Of a stretch of 64,000 bases of DNA, positions 17,053-24,473 are shown piece by piece (position 1 is the first letter of the stretch; each line of letters opens with the position of its first letter). The position numbers were made by a program, and so were the translations under genes. The notes under the pieces are model-generated. The model was given only the letters and a program-made list of their open reading frames with translations. It made no database searches and was not told the origin of the DNA. Source of the stretch: Saccharibacillus alkalitolerans (GTDB taxonomy: Bacteria > Bacillota > Bacilli > Paenibacillales > Paenibacillaceae); contig NZ_JAAFGS010000004.1 in the NCBI RefSeq assembly GCF_011090185.1, forward strand, positions 434,001 through 498,000. Reading direction: 5' to 3'.

Positions 17053-18012
17053 TTAACGGATTTCCGAACCGCTCGATAGCGGCTGCGCCGCGTAACTTTC
17101 GACGATGCTCCGCGCCCGCCGAACCAGTTCGGCCGCGATCTCGCCCGGAGACTCGACGATTACCCGGTCTCCGTAACTGAGCAGCATGCCGTAGAACCAG
17201 TCGTCGGCCGCGAACGAGCCGCCGACCCGTACGCTTCCGTCCGCAAGTTCGGCAATCCTCGAGGGGTCGAACTCGTCCGTTACCCGCAAGCGCACTTCGG
17301 GACGGAAGCGCAGCGACACTTCGATCCTCGGCGCCGGGTCCCAATCGTCTTTCCATTCGTAAGCTTCCAGCGGCGGCGCCGGCTTCGGTATGAAGGGCTC
17401 CCCCGTTTCCTTAAGTTCCAGCATCCGGGACAAGCGAAAAAGTCGGAATTCCCCGCGCAGCAAACAGTAGGCCTGCAAATACCAGACGCCGCCTTTCATC
17501 AGCAGCATGGCCGGCTCCAGCGTACGCCGGCTTTCCCGGCCGTTCATGTCGAGGTAGCGAACCTCTACCCGCAGCGATTCCCGGGCCGCCTTCCGCAGGC
17601 GATCGATGCGCCCTTGTACCGACACGCTCCGACTCCACGGATTGAAATCGAATACGACGCCCGGGCCGGACGCTCCGTCTCCCGCGCTTCCCAGCAGCGC
17701 CTGCACTTTTTCCGTCAAATCCGAGAAAGTCCGGTCGTCCAGCGCCGTCGCCGCTCCTTTGACCGCGCTGCGCAGCGCTTCGATCTCGCCGGGAGTAAGC
17801 ATCTGCCGCCCGATCGTATAGCGCTCCATCAGCTCGAAGCCGCCGCTCGCCCCCTGATGCGACACGATGGGAATGCCCGCTCGGCTCAGCGTTTCGATAT
17901 CCCGGTAGACGGTTTTGGTCGAGACTTCGAACCTCTCCGCAAGCTCACCCGCACTGATCCTTCGCCGGTTCAGCAGCAGAATCGTAATGGCCAGCAGACG
18001 ATCGATTTTCAT
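17053..18012 (-). CDS. YafY-type helix-turn-helix/WYL domain transcriptional regulator
   Basis: This 319-residue regulator begins with a DeoR-like winged helix (MKIDRLLAITILLLNRRRISAGELAERFEVSTKTVYRDI) and continues with a WYL domain (residues about 140-220, including GVWYLQAYCLLRGEFRLFRLSRM) and a C-terminal extension. WYL domains sense nucleic-acid or nucleotide-type ligands in several studied systems; the ligand here is unknown. The start at ATG 18012 follows GAGGAGGGATC; the open frame runs 153 codons further but has no matching sequence. It probably co-regulates the effector-binding gene downstream. Confidence 0.88.
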   Translation of the reverse strand: MKIDRLLAITILLLNRRRISAGELAERFEVSTKTVYRDIETLSRAGIPIVSHQGASGGFELMERYTIGRQMLTPGEIEALRSAVKGAATALDDRTFSDLTEKVQALLGSAGDGASGPGVVFDFNPWSRSVSVQGRIDRLRKAARESLRVEVRYLDMNGRESRRTLEPAMLLMKGGVWYLQAYCLLRGEFRLFRLSRMLELKETGEPFIPKPAPPLEAYEWKDDWDPAPRIEVSLRFRPEVRLRVTDEFDPSRIAELADGSVRVGGSFAADDWFYGMLLSYGDRVIVESPGEIAAELVRRARSIVESYAAQPLSSGSEIR

Positions 18013-18445
18013 CGCTTGATCCCTCCTCGCGCGCCAGAATGCTCCGCGCTTCCTTATGTATACGTTCAAGATGCATACCTTCATTGTACGGCAAACAAAC
18101 GTTCCAGTGCAGCGAAAAATAAGGCTTTCTTTTCCGCCGTCCGGATTGTTCGAATTCTGTGCGGCTCCCTCTCGAAAAGCCCCTTTTTTTTCCAAACTTG
18201 CAACCGTCTTCTCCCATCCCTTACTATCAGGAAGAGGACTTCGGGGCGGGTACCGGACACCTGCCTTCAAGCGAGTTCCGCTAAGCGAAAATGAAAACAT
18301 CCCTCTTTTTCTGAAAATATATCGATACTTACATATTAGAACAAGCTGCCGTCTTCGGCTTTCAACTCTGCACGTCCGCCAATGTTTGTTCGTCAGCCGG
18401 TCCGGGAGCCGGGTCCCGCCAAAAATCAGAACCGAGGTGAATAAC
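18013..18445. other. Divergent intergenic region between WYL regulator and dedA
   Basis: This 433-bp interval separates two divergent starts. On the minus strand TACAAT lies upstream of the regulator. An AT-rich stretch near 18300-18340 (GAAAATATATCGATACTTAC) may hold the dedA promoter. No conserved open frame was recognised. Confidence 0.4.
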
Positions 18446-19069
18446 ATGGAAAATTGGATCACAAGTTTCATGAACGATTGGGGTTATTTCGGTATTTTTC
18501 TGCTGATTGCCCTCGAAAACATTTTCCCGCCGATTCCGTCCGAGGTGATTCTGACGTTCGGAGGCTTCATGACGACGCAAACGGACATGCACATCGTCGG
18601 CGTCATCATTGCTTCGACTTTGGGGTCCGTGGCGGGGGCCGGCGCGCTGTATGCGCTCGGTGCCGTCATGAAGCAGGAACGCATGGAACGTCTTATCGAA
18701 AAACACGGCAAATGGCTCAGGCTCAAAAAGGAAGACGTGGGCAAAGCCTACGGCTGGTTCGACCGCTTCGGCAAATGGGCCGTGTTCCTGTGCCGTCTCG
18801 TGCCGCTGGTGCGCAGTCTCATCTCCATTCCGGCCGGCAGCGTGCGCATGAACCTGGTTTCTTTCCTGACCCTGACCACGCTCGGATCGCTGCTCTGGAA
18901 TACCGTTCTGACGCTGATCGGAAGCGCCGTCGGCGAATCGTGGGAAAGCGTCGTCGGGCAGATGGACGTGTTCTCGAACGTGGTATACGTCATTCTGGGC
19001 CTGCTGCTGGCGGCGGGGATCTTCCTCTTTTTCCGCAAAAGAAGCCGGGGAGTTAAAAACGGATCGTAA
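18446..19069 (+). CDS. DedA family membrane protein
   Basis: This 207-residue membrane protein is of the DedA/VTT family, members of which move undecaprenyl phosphate or phospholipids across the membrane. Family features are ENIFPPIPSEVILTFGGF near residue 24, the helix with GSVAGAGALYALGA, and the conserved FGKWAVFLCRLVPLVRSLISIPAG near residues 109-132 with its essential Arg residues. A hydrophobic C-terminal helix ends in a basic tail. The start at 18446 follows GAGGTGA; earlier ATGs give non-conserved extensions. The small monooxygenase gene follows 33 bp later, so the two may form an operon. Confidence 0.92.
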   Translation: MENWITSFMNDWGYFGIFLLIALENIFPPIPSEVILTFGGFMTTQTDMHIVGVIIASTLGSVAGAGALYALGAVMKQERMERLIEKHGKWLRLKKEDVGKAYGWFDRFGKWAVFLCRLVPLVRSLISIPAGSVRMNLVSFLTLTTLGSLLWNTVLTLIGSAVGESWESVVGQMDVFSNVVYVILGLLLAAGIFLFFRKRSRGVKNGS

Positions 19070-19102
19070 GCGGGTATGAGGGAAGTAAAGGAGGGGATTG
19101 TT

Positions 19103-19396
19103 ATGGAAGCCATCACCGTGACCGCCGTGCTCAAAGCCAAACCGGGACGGGAGCACGAACTGCGCGGGGAGCTGATCAAAGTGATCGGTCCGACACGCGC
19201 CGAACCCGGCTGCCTGGAATACGTATTGAACGAATCGATCGAAGATTCGCTCACGTTCGTGTTTTACGAGCGTTGGGAAAACGCGGACGCCGTTCAGGCT
19301 CACCTGGAGAGCGACCATTATAAGGCTTACCGCCTGGCGATCGAAGATTTGGTCGAGAGCCGCGAAGTCTACCGGCTGCAGCCGGTAACGGCCTGA
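19103..19396 (+). CDS. Putative quinol monooxygenase (ABM domain, YgiN-like)
   Basis: This 97-residue protein is a single antibiotic-biosynthesis-monooxygenase domain, a ferredoxin-like dimeric fold. Typical sequence includes ITVTAVLKAKPGREHELRG, EPGCLEYVLNES, FVFYERWENADAVQAHLESDHY and LVESREVYRLQPV. Such proteins oxidise quinols or aromatic polyketides without cofactor; the substrate is unknown. The start at 19103 follows AAGGAGGGG. It is probably co-transcribed with dedA, and a terminator follows at 19417. Confidence 0.85.
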   Translation: MEAITVTAVLKAKPGREHELRGELIKVIGPTRAEPGCLEYVLNESIEDSLTFVFYERWENADAVQAHLESDHYKAYRLAIEDLVESREVYRLQPVTA

Positions 19397-19416
19397 CCGG
19401 CCTTCCCTTCACGCCG

Positions 19417-19452
19417 AAGCCCGCGGACGGGCAGATTCCTACGCGGGCTTTT
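19417..19452 (+). terminator. Intrinsic terminator
   Basis: The stem AAGCCCGCG/CGCGGGCTT is followed by TTTG. It ends the dedA/monooxygenase unit. A second imperfect stem (AGAACCGC...GCGGTTCT) follows at about 19519-19555. Confidence 0.65.
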
Positions 19453-19646
19453 GAGGCGTACTTCGGCTTCCGTCAGATACGTTGCCTAGGCTGCCGCTTT
19501 TCTCGTGCTCCGCGACAGAACCGCTTTTCGCCCGGTTGGGCGTAGGGCGGTTCTATTTGCGTGAAATGGGGGTAAGAAAGGGTAAAGCCCGAATTAACGG
19601 ACAATTCAAATTCCAATCAACCGAAAGCCTGAGGTGAACGAGCGTT

Positions 19647-20639
19647 ATGTCCAGCAAGTCCGAATTCGATTCCGCGGACGGCGTGTTCGGCGGCCCGCCC
19701 GAATCTCCCGACGGCCGCGAAGCGCTGTATGCCGCGCCGGCGGAAGAAGCCGTCGACGAACTTGAACGGGTATCCGGCACCCATCCGGGTTATCGGCGCG
19801 CGCACGCACGCGGCTTCTGCTGCCGCGCTTCGTTTCTGCCGAGCGGCAAAGCCGCCCCTTTCACGACCGCTCCGCATCTGCAGGAGCAGGAGGTCAAGGC
19901 GATCGTCCGCTTCTCGGGCAGCTCGACCGATCCCGCACTGGCGGATCTGCTGTCGCCGGCCAAAGGCATGGCGGTCCAGTTCCTGCTGCCCGACGGAGGG
20001 CGATCCAGCCTGGTCGGCGTGACCGTGCCGGTCTTTTTCGCCAGGACGCCGGAATCGTTCATGGAGATGCTCATGACGCTGAATCGGACCAAGTCGGGGC
20101 GGATGCCGAAGGCCGAAGCGCTGCGGCGCTTCGCGCGCCATTTCGGCGAAAGCCGTCAAAGCCTGCTGGCGCTTAAGCGTTTGAAGCCGCCGGCCAGTTA
20201 CGCGACCAACTTGTATTACTGCATTCACGTCTATTTCCTCGTCGACGAAGAAGGACGCCGCCGGCCGGTCAAATTCGAATGGATTCCCGATTCGGGCGTG
20301 CAGACCCTATCCATTCACGATGCCGCCGCGATGCCCGACGACTACCTGGAACGCGAGTTGGAGTCGAGGCTTCGGGAACAGCCGCCTTCGTTCAAGCTCA
20401 ATATCGTGTTCGGCGAAGAAGGCGATCCGACCGACGATCCGACCAAGCGCTGGCCGAGCGACCGCCGCCGCATCGACGCCGGACGTCTCGTGCTGCTGGA
20501 ACCGGTCGCCGAGCCGCACGGCCTGATCATGGACCCGACCTCCGTGACCGACGGCATCGCGCTGTCCGACGACCCGATCCTCAACTTCCGCCGCGACACC
20601 TATGCCGAATCGCTGAAACGCCGCAGCGGCGGGCATTGA
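19647..20639 (+). CDS. Catalase family peroxidase (SrpA-like, small)
   Basis: This 330-residue protein is a minimal catalase-fold heme peroxidase, much shorter than the 480+ residues of classical catalases. The distal His lies in RAHARGFCCRASFLPSG near residue 52. VRFSGSSTDP is the equivalent of the catalase RFS block. A heme-ligand Tyr fits FRRDTYAESLKRR near the C-terminus. Members act on organic hydroperoxides or have unknown substrates. It lacks a signal peptide, unlike many SrpA proteins. It is monocistronic and converges on the ADP-ribose operon across a 500-bp repeat-rich interval. Confidence 0.85.
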   Translation: MSSKSEFDSADGVFGGPPESPDGREALYAAPAEEAVDELERVSGTHPGYRRAHARGFCCRASFLPSGKAAPFTTAPHLQEQEVKAIVRFSGSSTDPALADLLSPAKGMAVQFLLPDGGRSSLVGVTVPVFFARTPESFMEMLMTLNRTKSGRMPKAEALRRFARHFGESRQSLLALKRLKPPASYATNLYYCIHVYFLVDEEGRRRPVKFEWIPDSGVQTLSIHDAAAMPDDYLERELESRLREQPPSFKLNIVFGEEGDPTDDPTKRWPSDRRRIDAGRLVLLEPVAEPHGLIMDPTSVTDGIALSDDPILNFRRDTYAESLKRRSGGH

Positions 20640-20802
20640 CCGCAGCGGCCGTGGTACCGTGATACGCTTCGAAAGCAAGCTTCAAGCAGGATATAGGACG
20701 CAGGCCCGAGACGCGAACATGCCGCGCTTCGGGCTTTTTTCGGTCTGTGCCGCGGCTGACTTCGGCCGCAGGCCCGCGGTCGGCCGGGCTGGCGGCTTTG
20801 CT

Positions 20803-20873
20803 GCGGCTTGCCGGCGTGCGGCTTGCCGGCGTGCGGCTTGGCGGTGTGCGGTTTGGCCGCGTGCGGCTTGGCG
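20803..20873. repeat. 15-bp GC-rich tandem repeat, about 4.7 units
   Basis: Units of GCGGCTTGCCGGCGT start at 20803, 20818, 20833, 20848 and 20863, with a few substitutions in the later ones. The tract ends about 27 bp before the first hairpin of array 1. A 72-codon open frame across it is probably not a gene. Confidence 0.85.
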
Positions 20874-20900
20874 CTAGCGTTACGGCATGACGGCCTTTTT

Positions 20901-21087
20901 AAATAAGTGCATGAGAGCAGCTATTTGGCGCGAATCGCCATAAAATCGCCAAATAACTGCACACGAGCACTTATTTGGCGAAAAGAAGCGGTTCTGCGCA
21001 TGAAAAACGGAAAATAAGTGCTCCAGCGCAGTTATTTCATCAAAAACGTAAAAAAAAGCGAAAATAAGTGCTCTCCTGCACTTATTT
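20901..21087. repeat. Four-hairpin array 1 (26-bp palindromes at 50/61/50-bp spacing)
   Basis: Four 26-bp palindromes of form AAATAAGTGC-N6-GCACTTATTT start at 20901, 20951, 21012 and 21062. Each has 10-bp arms and a 6-nt loop, with a few arm mismatches; the last is perfect and extends to GCGAAAATAAG. Linkers of 24, 35 and 24 bp are unrelated in sequence to those of array 2 (49567-49753), yet the spacing is identical. No U-tract follows, so these are not typical terminators. Confidence 0.9.
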
Positions 21088-21140
21088 TCGCTCTGTTTTT
21101 ATGTTCGTTTCCGTTCTTGCTATGTTCGTTCCCGTTCCTG

Positions 21141-21608
21141 CTATGTCTGTTCCCGTTCTCGCTGCGGCTCCGACTTCTCCGTACCGGGAAGCACGCATAC
21201 CCGCACTTCGATCTCCATTCCCGCGAACTGCTCCCGCACGATTTCGCGCACTTTCTCCCAGCGCAGCCGGTCCAGGCCGCTGCCGATCCGCGGCATGGCC
21301 AGCTTCGTCACGCTTTCCCTCTCGCAGATGTCCCGCAGCGAGCGGACGGCGGCGGTCAGCGAAGCGTAAGTCGGCTTATTGAAATACTTCGCTTTCGTCA
21401 CCAAGTTCATCACCCGGCCCTCCCGGTAGCACGCGCCGACCTCGAGCGGCGCGGCCGCGGCCTTCGCCTTCAACGGCTCCAGGGCGAACCGCCGCACGAA
21501 CTCGGCCGCGATCCCTTTGCCCATCTTGGCGTCGGCCGAAATGCAGTGCGCCAGCACATAATCGTCCGGCAGCGCGAACAGGTCGCCTTCGATCTCCGTG
21601 AAATTCAT
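21141..21608 (-). CDS. Macrodomain protein (ADP-ribose binding/hydrolase)
   Basis: This 155-residue protein is a single macrodomain. GDLFALPDDYVLAHCISADAKMGKGIAAEFVRRF near residues 8-41 resembles the Poa1p/TARG1-type subclass that removes ADP-ribose from acidic residues or ADP-ribose phosphates. AMPRIGSGLDRLRWEKV near residues 110-126 is the second ligand loop. It is the last gene of a four-gene operon with Nudix regulator, NADAR and PARG-like genes, 25 bp after the PARG stop. GGAAGGGGGAC precedes the ATG. ADP-ribose chemistry is well supported by family and context; the substrate (protein, DNA or free metabolite) is open. Confidence 0.85.
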   Translation of the reverse strand: MNFTEIEGDLFALPDDYVLAHCISADAKMGKGIAAEFVRRFALEPLKAKAAAAPLEVGACYREGRVMNLVTKAKYFNKPTYASLTAAVRSLRDICERESVTKLAMPRIGSGLDRLRWEKVREIVREQFAGMEIEVRVCVLPGTEKSEPQREREQT

Positions 21609-21633
21609 AACCGTCCCCCTTCCGCTTCTCCCG

Positions 21634-22686
21634 TTACAGCGCCCGGCCCCATATACGCTCGAACGGGCGGATCGTCCGTCCGTCCTTCGAGCGGTCCAGC
21701 ACGGCGAAGACCACGCGGTCGAAATGCGCGGCCCAGCCTTCGCCGTCCAGCAGACGGCGCCACCATCCGGCGACGTCGGCCGGATCGTTGCGGAACACGC
21801 CGCAGCCGTAGGCGCCGAGCACCAGCTCCCGATCGCCGCGTTCGGCGAAGACGGCGAGCGCCAGCCGCATTCTCTCCAGCATGACCGCTTTGGCGAGCTC
21901 CGCATCCTCTCCCTTAAGCAGCACCTGCCCGTAATTCACGGCGGGCAGCGTCAGCACCGATGCCCGCACCGGAGGCGCGGTCAATTCGAAGCGCTCGTCG
22001 CGGAAAAAGACGACGTCCGGCGAGTAGATCGCGTGATGCGTATACATCATCGTGCCGCTGGCCCGGTTGGCGTCGTAGTAACCGGGATGCTTGAGCTGGG
22101 TCGGATACAGCCCGCTCGCGATCGCCAAGTTCTCCTCCTGCGCGTTGGCGCCGTTCAGAAAGCCTCCGCCGGGATTTTTCGCGCTGGCAAAGTTCAGCAG
22201 GCCGATGCGTCCCGTTCCCGAAGAAGCCAGGTCGCGGACCGTCTTCACCGCCGATTCGTTCACGACGCGGTAGTCCGTGCGCGGGCGGCCGGCAGACAAA
22301 GGGCCCGCCGAGGCGGCGCGTTTTGCCTCGCCGTCCGCAGCTTCGCCCGCGCCTTCCCGCGGCTCGGCTCTTTTTGCCGTCAGGGCCGCTTCGCCGCTCG
22401 CTGCCGCCCCGTTATCGCTTTCCGGTTCGGCTTCTTCGCGAAGCGCCGACGAAACATCCGGCTCCGCCCGCCCGAACTCTCGCACGATCTTCGCACCCCG
22501 CTCCGGCGTAATGAGGATGCTGTCCTCCTCGGAACGGCGCTGCGCCTCTTCGATCACGATCTTCTCGCCGCGGCAGACGTAAGCTCCGCCGCGGGCGATC
22601 TCCACCGTCTCGGCCGCGATGCGTCTCATTCGGTCTCTGGCCGCTTCCCGGCCGTCCCCGACCCGCCCGTTCTCTCGTTCGTTCAC
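21634..22686 (-). CDS. PARG-like ADP-ribose glycohydrolase (TIGR02452 family)
   Basis: This 350-residue protein carries the poly(ADP-ribose) glycohydrolase signature GGG-X7-QEE (GGGFLNGANAQEE) near residues 170-182, preceded by LLNFASAKNP. Both catalytic Glu are present. ASGTMMYTHHAIYSPDVVFFRD and YGCGVFRNDP near residue 300 are further family blocks. It starts with GTG one nt after the NADAR stop, with AAGGAGG inside the NADAR end, so translation is coupled. A low-complexity Ala/Glu-rich insert of about 60 residues (about 78-138) separates the N-terminal helices from the core. Bacterial members remove ADP-ribose chains or terminal ADP-ribose. Confidence 0.88.
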   Translation of the reverse strand: MNERENGRVGDGREAARDRMRRIAAETVEIARGGAYVCRGEKIVIEEAQRRSEEDSILITPERGAKIVREFGRAEPDVSSALREEAEPESDNGAAASGEAALTAKRAEPREGAGEAADGEAKRAASAGPLSAGRPRTDYRVVNESAVKTVRDLASSGTGRIGLLNFASAKNPGGGFLNGANAQEENLAIASGLYPTQLKHPGYYDANRASGTMMYTHHAIYSPDVVFFRDERFELTAPPVRASVLTLPAVNYGQVLLKGEDAELAKAVMLERMRLALAVFAERGDRELVLGAYGCGVFRNDPADVAGWWRRLLDGEGWAAHFDRVVFAVLDRSKDGRTIRPFERIWGRAL

Positions 22687-22687
22687 T

Positions 22688-23245
22688 TCATTCTTCCTCC
22701 TTCAGCAGCCCGTCCCGCGCTTCCCCCAGCGCAAAGCCGAGCAGGTTCGTTCCCCGCCATTTAAGCGGATTTTCCGCGTTCGGATCGCTCCTGTCCAGAC
22801 CGATGCCCCAGATCCGGTCGACCGGGCTGGCTTCGACCAGAATCCGGCTGCGCGTCTTTTTGAGAAAGCTCCACAGCTCTTCGTTCTGCCGGAATTTCTC
22901 CGTGCTCGCGCGTCTCACGATGCCGTACGCTTCCTTTTTCCAGACCGTGTCGTCGAAATTCCGCACTTCCCGGCCGAACGCCTTCATCTGCTTCGGATGC
23001 TTGGCTCCCAAAATTTTGTCGCGGGCGTCTTCGTCGCCGAACAGTCTCGCTTTTTCCGCCATCATGTACTGTTCCGCGCAGCTGTATTCGATCCCGTCGA
23101 CGGCAAAGCGGCTCGGCCACCACTGGCTCAGACAGCTTGCGTCGACCGTGCCGGGCGTCTTCGGCGTATGTCCCCAGAACAGCAAGTACTTCAAGCGGGT
23201 TCCCGCGCCGTGCGCTTTGCGCAGTTCTTCCAGCGTATAGATCAT
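22688..23245 (-). CDS. NADAR family protein (YbiA-like)
   Basis: This 185-residue protein is a NADAR domain. Family blocks are LSQWWPSRFAVDGIEYSCAEQYMMAEKARLFGD near residues 38-70, ILGAKHPKQMKAFGREVRNFD near residues 78-98 and KWRGTNLLGFALGEAR near the C-terminus. NADAR members include YbiA, linked to riboflavin-intermediate N-glycosidase chemistry, and enzymes reported to remove ADP-ribose from guanine in DNA. Its ATG overlaps the stop of the Nudix gene (ATGA), so the two are translationally coupled. The operon context favours an ADP-ribose role over riboflavin. Confidence 0.88.
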   Translation of the reverse strand: MIYTLEELRKAHGAGTRLKYLLFWGHTPKTPGTVDASCLSQWWPSRFAVDGIEYSCAEQYMMAEKARLFGDEDARDKILGAKHPKQMKAFGREVRNFDDTVWKKEAYGIVRRASTEKFRQNEELWSFLKKTRSRILVEASPVDRIWGIGLDRSDPNAENPLKWRGTNLLGFALGEARDGLLKEEE

Positions 23246-24222
23246 GAGTAATCGCCCCATTCCTCGCGGCTGCGCCGGTATAATCTCGAAGGCCGGTGCC
23301 CCGCGTTTTCCGTATATTGGTCCGTCTTCTCCACCAGAGGCTCCGCTTTGCGGCGGAACGCCGCCTTGAGCAGTTCCCGGTCCAGAATCGCTTCGTATAC
23401 CTGCTGCAGCTCCGTCAGGGTAAACAGCTCCGGCATGAGATGCAGCGCCAGTTCGCCTTCCTCCAGCCGGCCGCGCAGCCGATCGACCGCCATCGCGACG
23501 ATCTTCGCATGGTCGAACGCCAGCCCTTTATTGCCCGCGATCGCGTACTCTTCCGTCGAAGCCCGATTCGTGCGGATACGCCGGTGTTCGACGACGGCAG
23601 TCAGCTCATCGCCGTCCGTCGGCGGGTCGCCGGCTTCTTCTCCGTCGCTTCGGACGGGGGTCAGCCTCAACTCGCAGCGCCGGACGTGCAGCATTCCGCC
23701 CTCATCCAACCTCTCCCGGCTTTCGCTCTTGAGTCGGTAAGTCAGCTCGAACCAGGCCGCATGCTCGGCATCGTCGCCCGCCCGCACCTTCAATTCCCCG
23801 CTGTCCACGAGCGCCATATGCGCGCAGCTCATCACCCAGGTGCGCGGATCGCGTCCCACGTCGCTGAACGTATGCAGCTGCTCCATGTAGACCCGATCCA
23901 CGCCCGTCTCCTCGCGCAGCTCTCTCTCCGCAGCCTCGCCGGCCGTCTCGTTCGGTCGCACGAACCCGCCTGGAAGCGCCCAACAGCCGAGATAAGGGTG
24001 GCCGCCGCGCCGAACCAGCAGCACGCGCAGCGACCGCTTAGGCAGCTTGCGGTAATTCTCTTCTTTTTCGCCCGCCACGGTAAAAATGACCATGTCCGCC
24101 GCGACCGACGGCCGCTCGTAATCGCCCGCGTCGTACCCGGCGAGAAACTCCTCTTCGGTCAATCCGTCGGCATCGCGCCGCGGCTTCCGGCCCTGCGGCC
24201 GCTCCGCTTTTCCGTCCGTCAT
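23242..24222 (-). CDS. NrtR-like Nudix hydrolase with C-terminal winged helix
   Basis: This 326-residue protein has a Nudix domain with an intact Nudix box (G86-x5-E92-x7-REL-x-EE-x-GV, residues 86-108). It is followed by a C-terminal winged-helix region (about 235-320: LMPELFTLTELQQVYEAILDRELLKAAFRRK). This is the layout of NrtR, a regulator of NAD biosynthesis that binds ADP-ribose. NrtR repressors often lose Nudix activity, but here the catalytic residues are kept, so it may both hydrolyse ADP-ribose and regulate the operon. The start at ATG 24222 follows CGGAGGACTG. It is the first gene of the four-gene ADP-ribose unit; AT-rich DNA with an inverted repeat lies upstream. Confidence 0.85.
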   Translation of the reverse strand: MTDGKAERPQGRKPRRDADGLTEEEFLAGYDAGDYERPSVAADMVIFTVAGEKEENYRKLPKRSLRVLLVRRGGHPYLGCWALPGGFVRPNETAGEAAERELREETGVDRVYMEQLHTFSDVGRDPRTWVMSCAHMALVDSGELKVRAGDDAEHAAWFELTYRLKSESRERLDEGGMLHVRRCELRLTPVRSDGEEAGDPPTDGDELTAVVEHRRIRTNRASTEEYAIAGNKGLAFDHAKIVAMAVDRLRGRLEEGELALHLMPELFTLTELQQVYEAILDRELLKAAFRRKAEPLVEKTDQYTENAGHRPSRLYRRSREEWGDYS

Positions 24223-24295
24223 TTTCAGTCCTCCGTTTCGCCCGCGGCACCATTCGCGCAAGCGAAACGGAGCGGGCTTTGTCGTTATAACCTTT

Positions 24296-24322
24296 TTGAT
24301 ATTATCTAAATATTACTATCAA
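24296..24322 (-). promoter_or_regulatory. Candidate operator/promoter of the ADP-ribose operon
   Basis: An inverted repeat TTGATA...TATCAA with 15 bp between the arms sits in an AT-rich island about 75-100 bp upstream of the Nudix start. It is a plausible autoregulatory site for the NrtR-like protein, but the arms are short and it does not match a known NrtR box that I can confirm. Confidence 0.35.
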
Positions 24323-24473
24323 TAAACATAAAACTTTATCGTCTTCCTGTCAAGTTCGGAGCCTCCGCCCTCCAGGCAGAGAGCGGGAAAAGTCCGGGTT
24401 TTCGCGCAGATTCGAATAAACGCCGCCGCAGGCGTATAATGGGAACAGAATCCAATTCCGAGGAAGTGAACCC

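Noticed and set aside
20659..20877. A 72-codon + strand frame over the 15-bp repeats
   Set aside because: Its sequence is just the repeat translated (ACRRAACRRAAWRCAVW); no ribosome binding site or conservation is evident.
20901..21087. The hairpin array as a CRISPR
   Set aside because: Units are short palindromes, spacing is 50 and 61 bp alternating, linkers are only 24 or 35 bp, arms vary between units, and no cas gene is present.
20901..21087. The hairpin array as a set of terminators
   Set aside because: No hairpin is followed by a T-run of useful length, and four in a row at fixed spacing is not terminator-like.
22688..23245. Assigning the NADAR protein to riboflavin metabolism as YbiA
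   Set aside because: The operon has only ADP-ribose families and no rib genes, so the ADP-ribose role is favoured.
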